Shown here one piece after another: positions 54,421 through 54,498 of a DNA stretch of 54,498 nt. This DNA is from Candidatus Iainarchaeum sp. (GTDB lineage: Archaea; Iainarchaeota; Iainarchaeia; Iainarchaeales; Iainarchaeaceae): the NCBI GenBank assembly GCA_002687735.1, contig NZBD01000015.1:1-54498 (forward strand), written 5' to 3'. Under the pieces are notes generated by a model, which ran no database searches, was not told where the DNA came from, and saw nothing but the letters and a program-made list of their open reading frames with translations. The first letter of the stretch is position 1; every line of letters begins with the position of its first letter. Made by a program: the position numbers and the translations under genes.

Positions 54421-54498
54421 TTGGATGAAAAATTATATTTATCAGTGAGTTTAATTGTTTCTGCATTAGTTTTGTCAGGAACAATCTTTTTAGTAGGA
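54421..54498 (+). CDS. Partial CDS, N-terminal TM protein (MDEKLYLSVSLIVSALVLSGTIFLVG...), TTG start
   Basis: aggaggt Shine-Dalgarno upstream; open to window end. Confidence 0.55.
   Translation, partial: MDEKLYLSVSLIVSALVLSGTIFLVG

Noticed and set aside
1-54498. CRISPR arrays, rRNA genes, IS elements, prophage modules
   Set aside because: No regularly spaced repeats, rRNA signatures, transposases or phage structural genes were seen; XerA and the LAGLIDADG ORF are the only recombination-related genes.

Overview
This 54.5-kb window is a gene-dense, AT-rich archaeal chromosome segment, most likely from a DPANN-type lineage. That inference rests on class I LysRS, TFE-alpha, Trm56, KaiC-family ATPases, class III signal-peptide pilins, XerA and a BHB-intron tRNA. 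Main blocks, left to right: (i) a KaiC-type ATPase, a pseudo-KaiC/coiled-coil protein and three large surface proteins whose cytoplasmic tails resemble the C-terminus of the pseudo-KaiC protein (about 0.2-11.3 kb); (ii) phosphohexomutase and bacterial-type CoaE/CoaD; (iii) type IV pilus-like genes (pilins and two T2SF/TadC-FlaJ membrane proteins); (iv) many small membrane or regulatory genes with structured intergenic segments that may be ncRNAs; (v) nadE, HAD phosphatase, XerA and PRC-barrel genes; (vi) initiator tRNA-Met, TFE with an eroded zinc ribbon, Trm56 and SerRS; (vii) a tight tRNA-Lys(UUU)-class I LysRS-tRNA-Lys(CUU)-LAGLIDADG endonuclease-intron-containing tRNA-Phe cluster; (viii) SDR, surface protein, prenyl synthase and KaiC; (ix) a MacB/FtsX-like ABC cassette with two permeases sharing a 59-nt identical tract; (x) a long RelA/SpoT homologue with an eroded hydrolase and an EFDD synthetase motif; (xi) CorA, TIM and a complete SUF (C-B-D-S-U) operon behind a CxxC HTH regulator; (xii) a DsbA-like thiol oxidoreductase. 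The strongest leads are the shared-tail KaiC/surface-protein module, the archaeal RSH protein, the LysRS/tRNA-Lys cluster and the unassigned structured intergenic RNAs. All calls were made by eye from sequence motifs; no database searches or folding programs were run.
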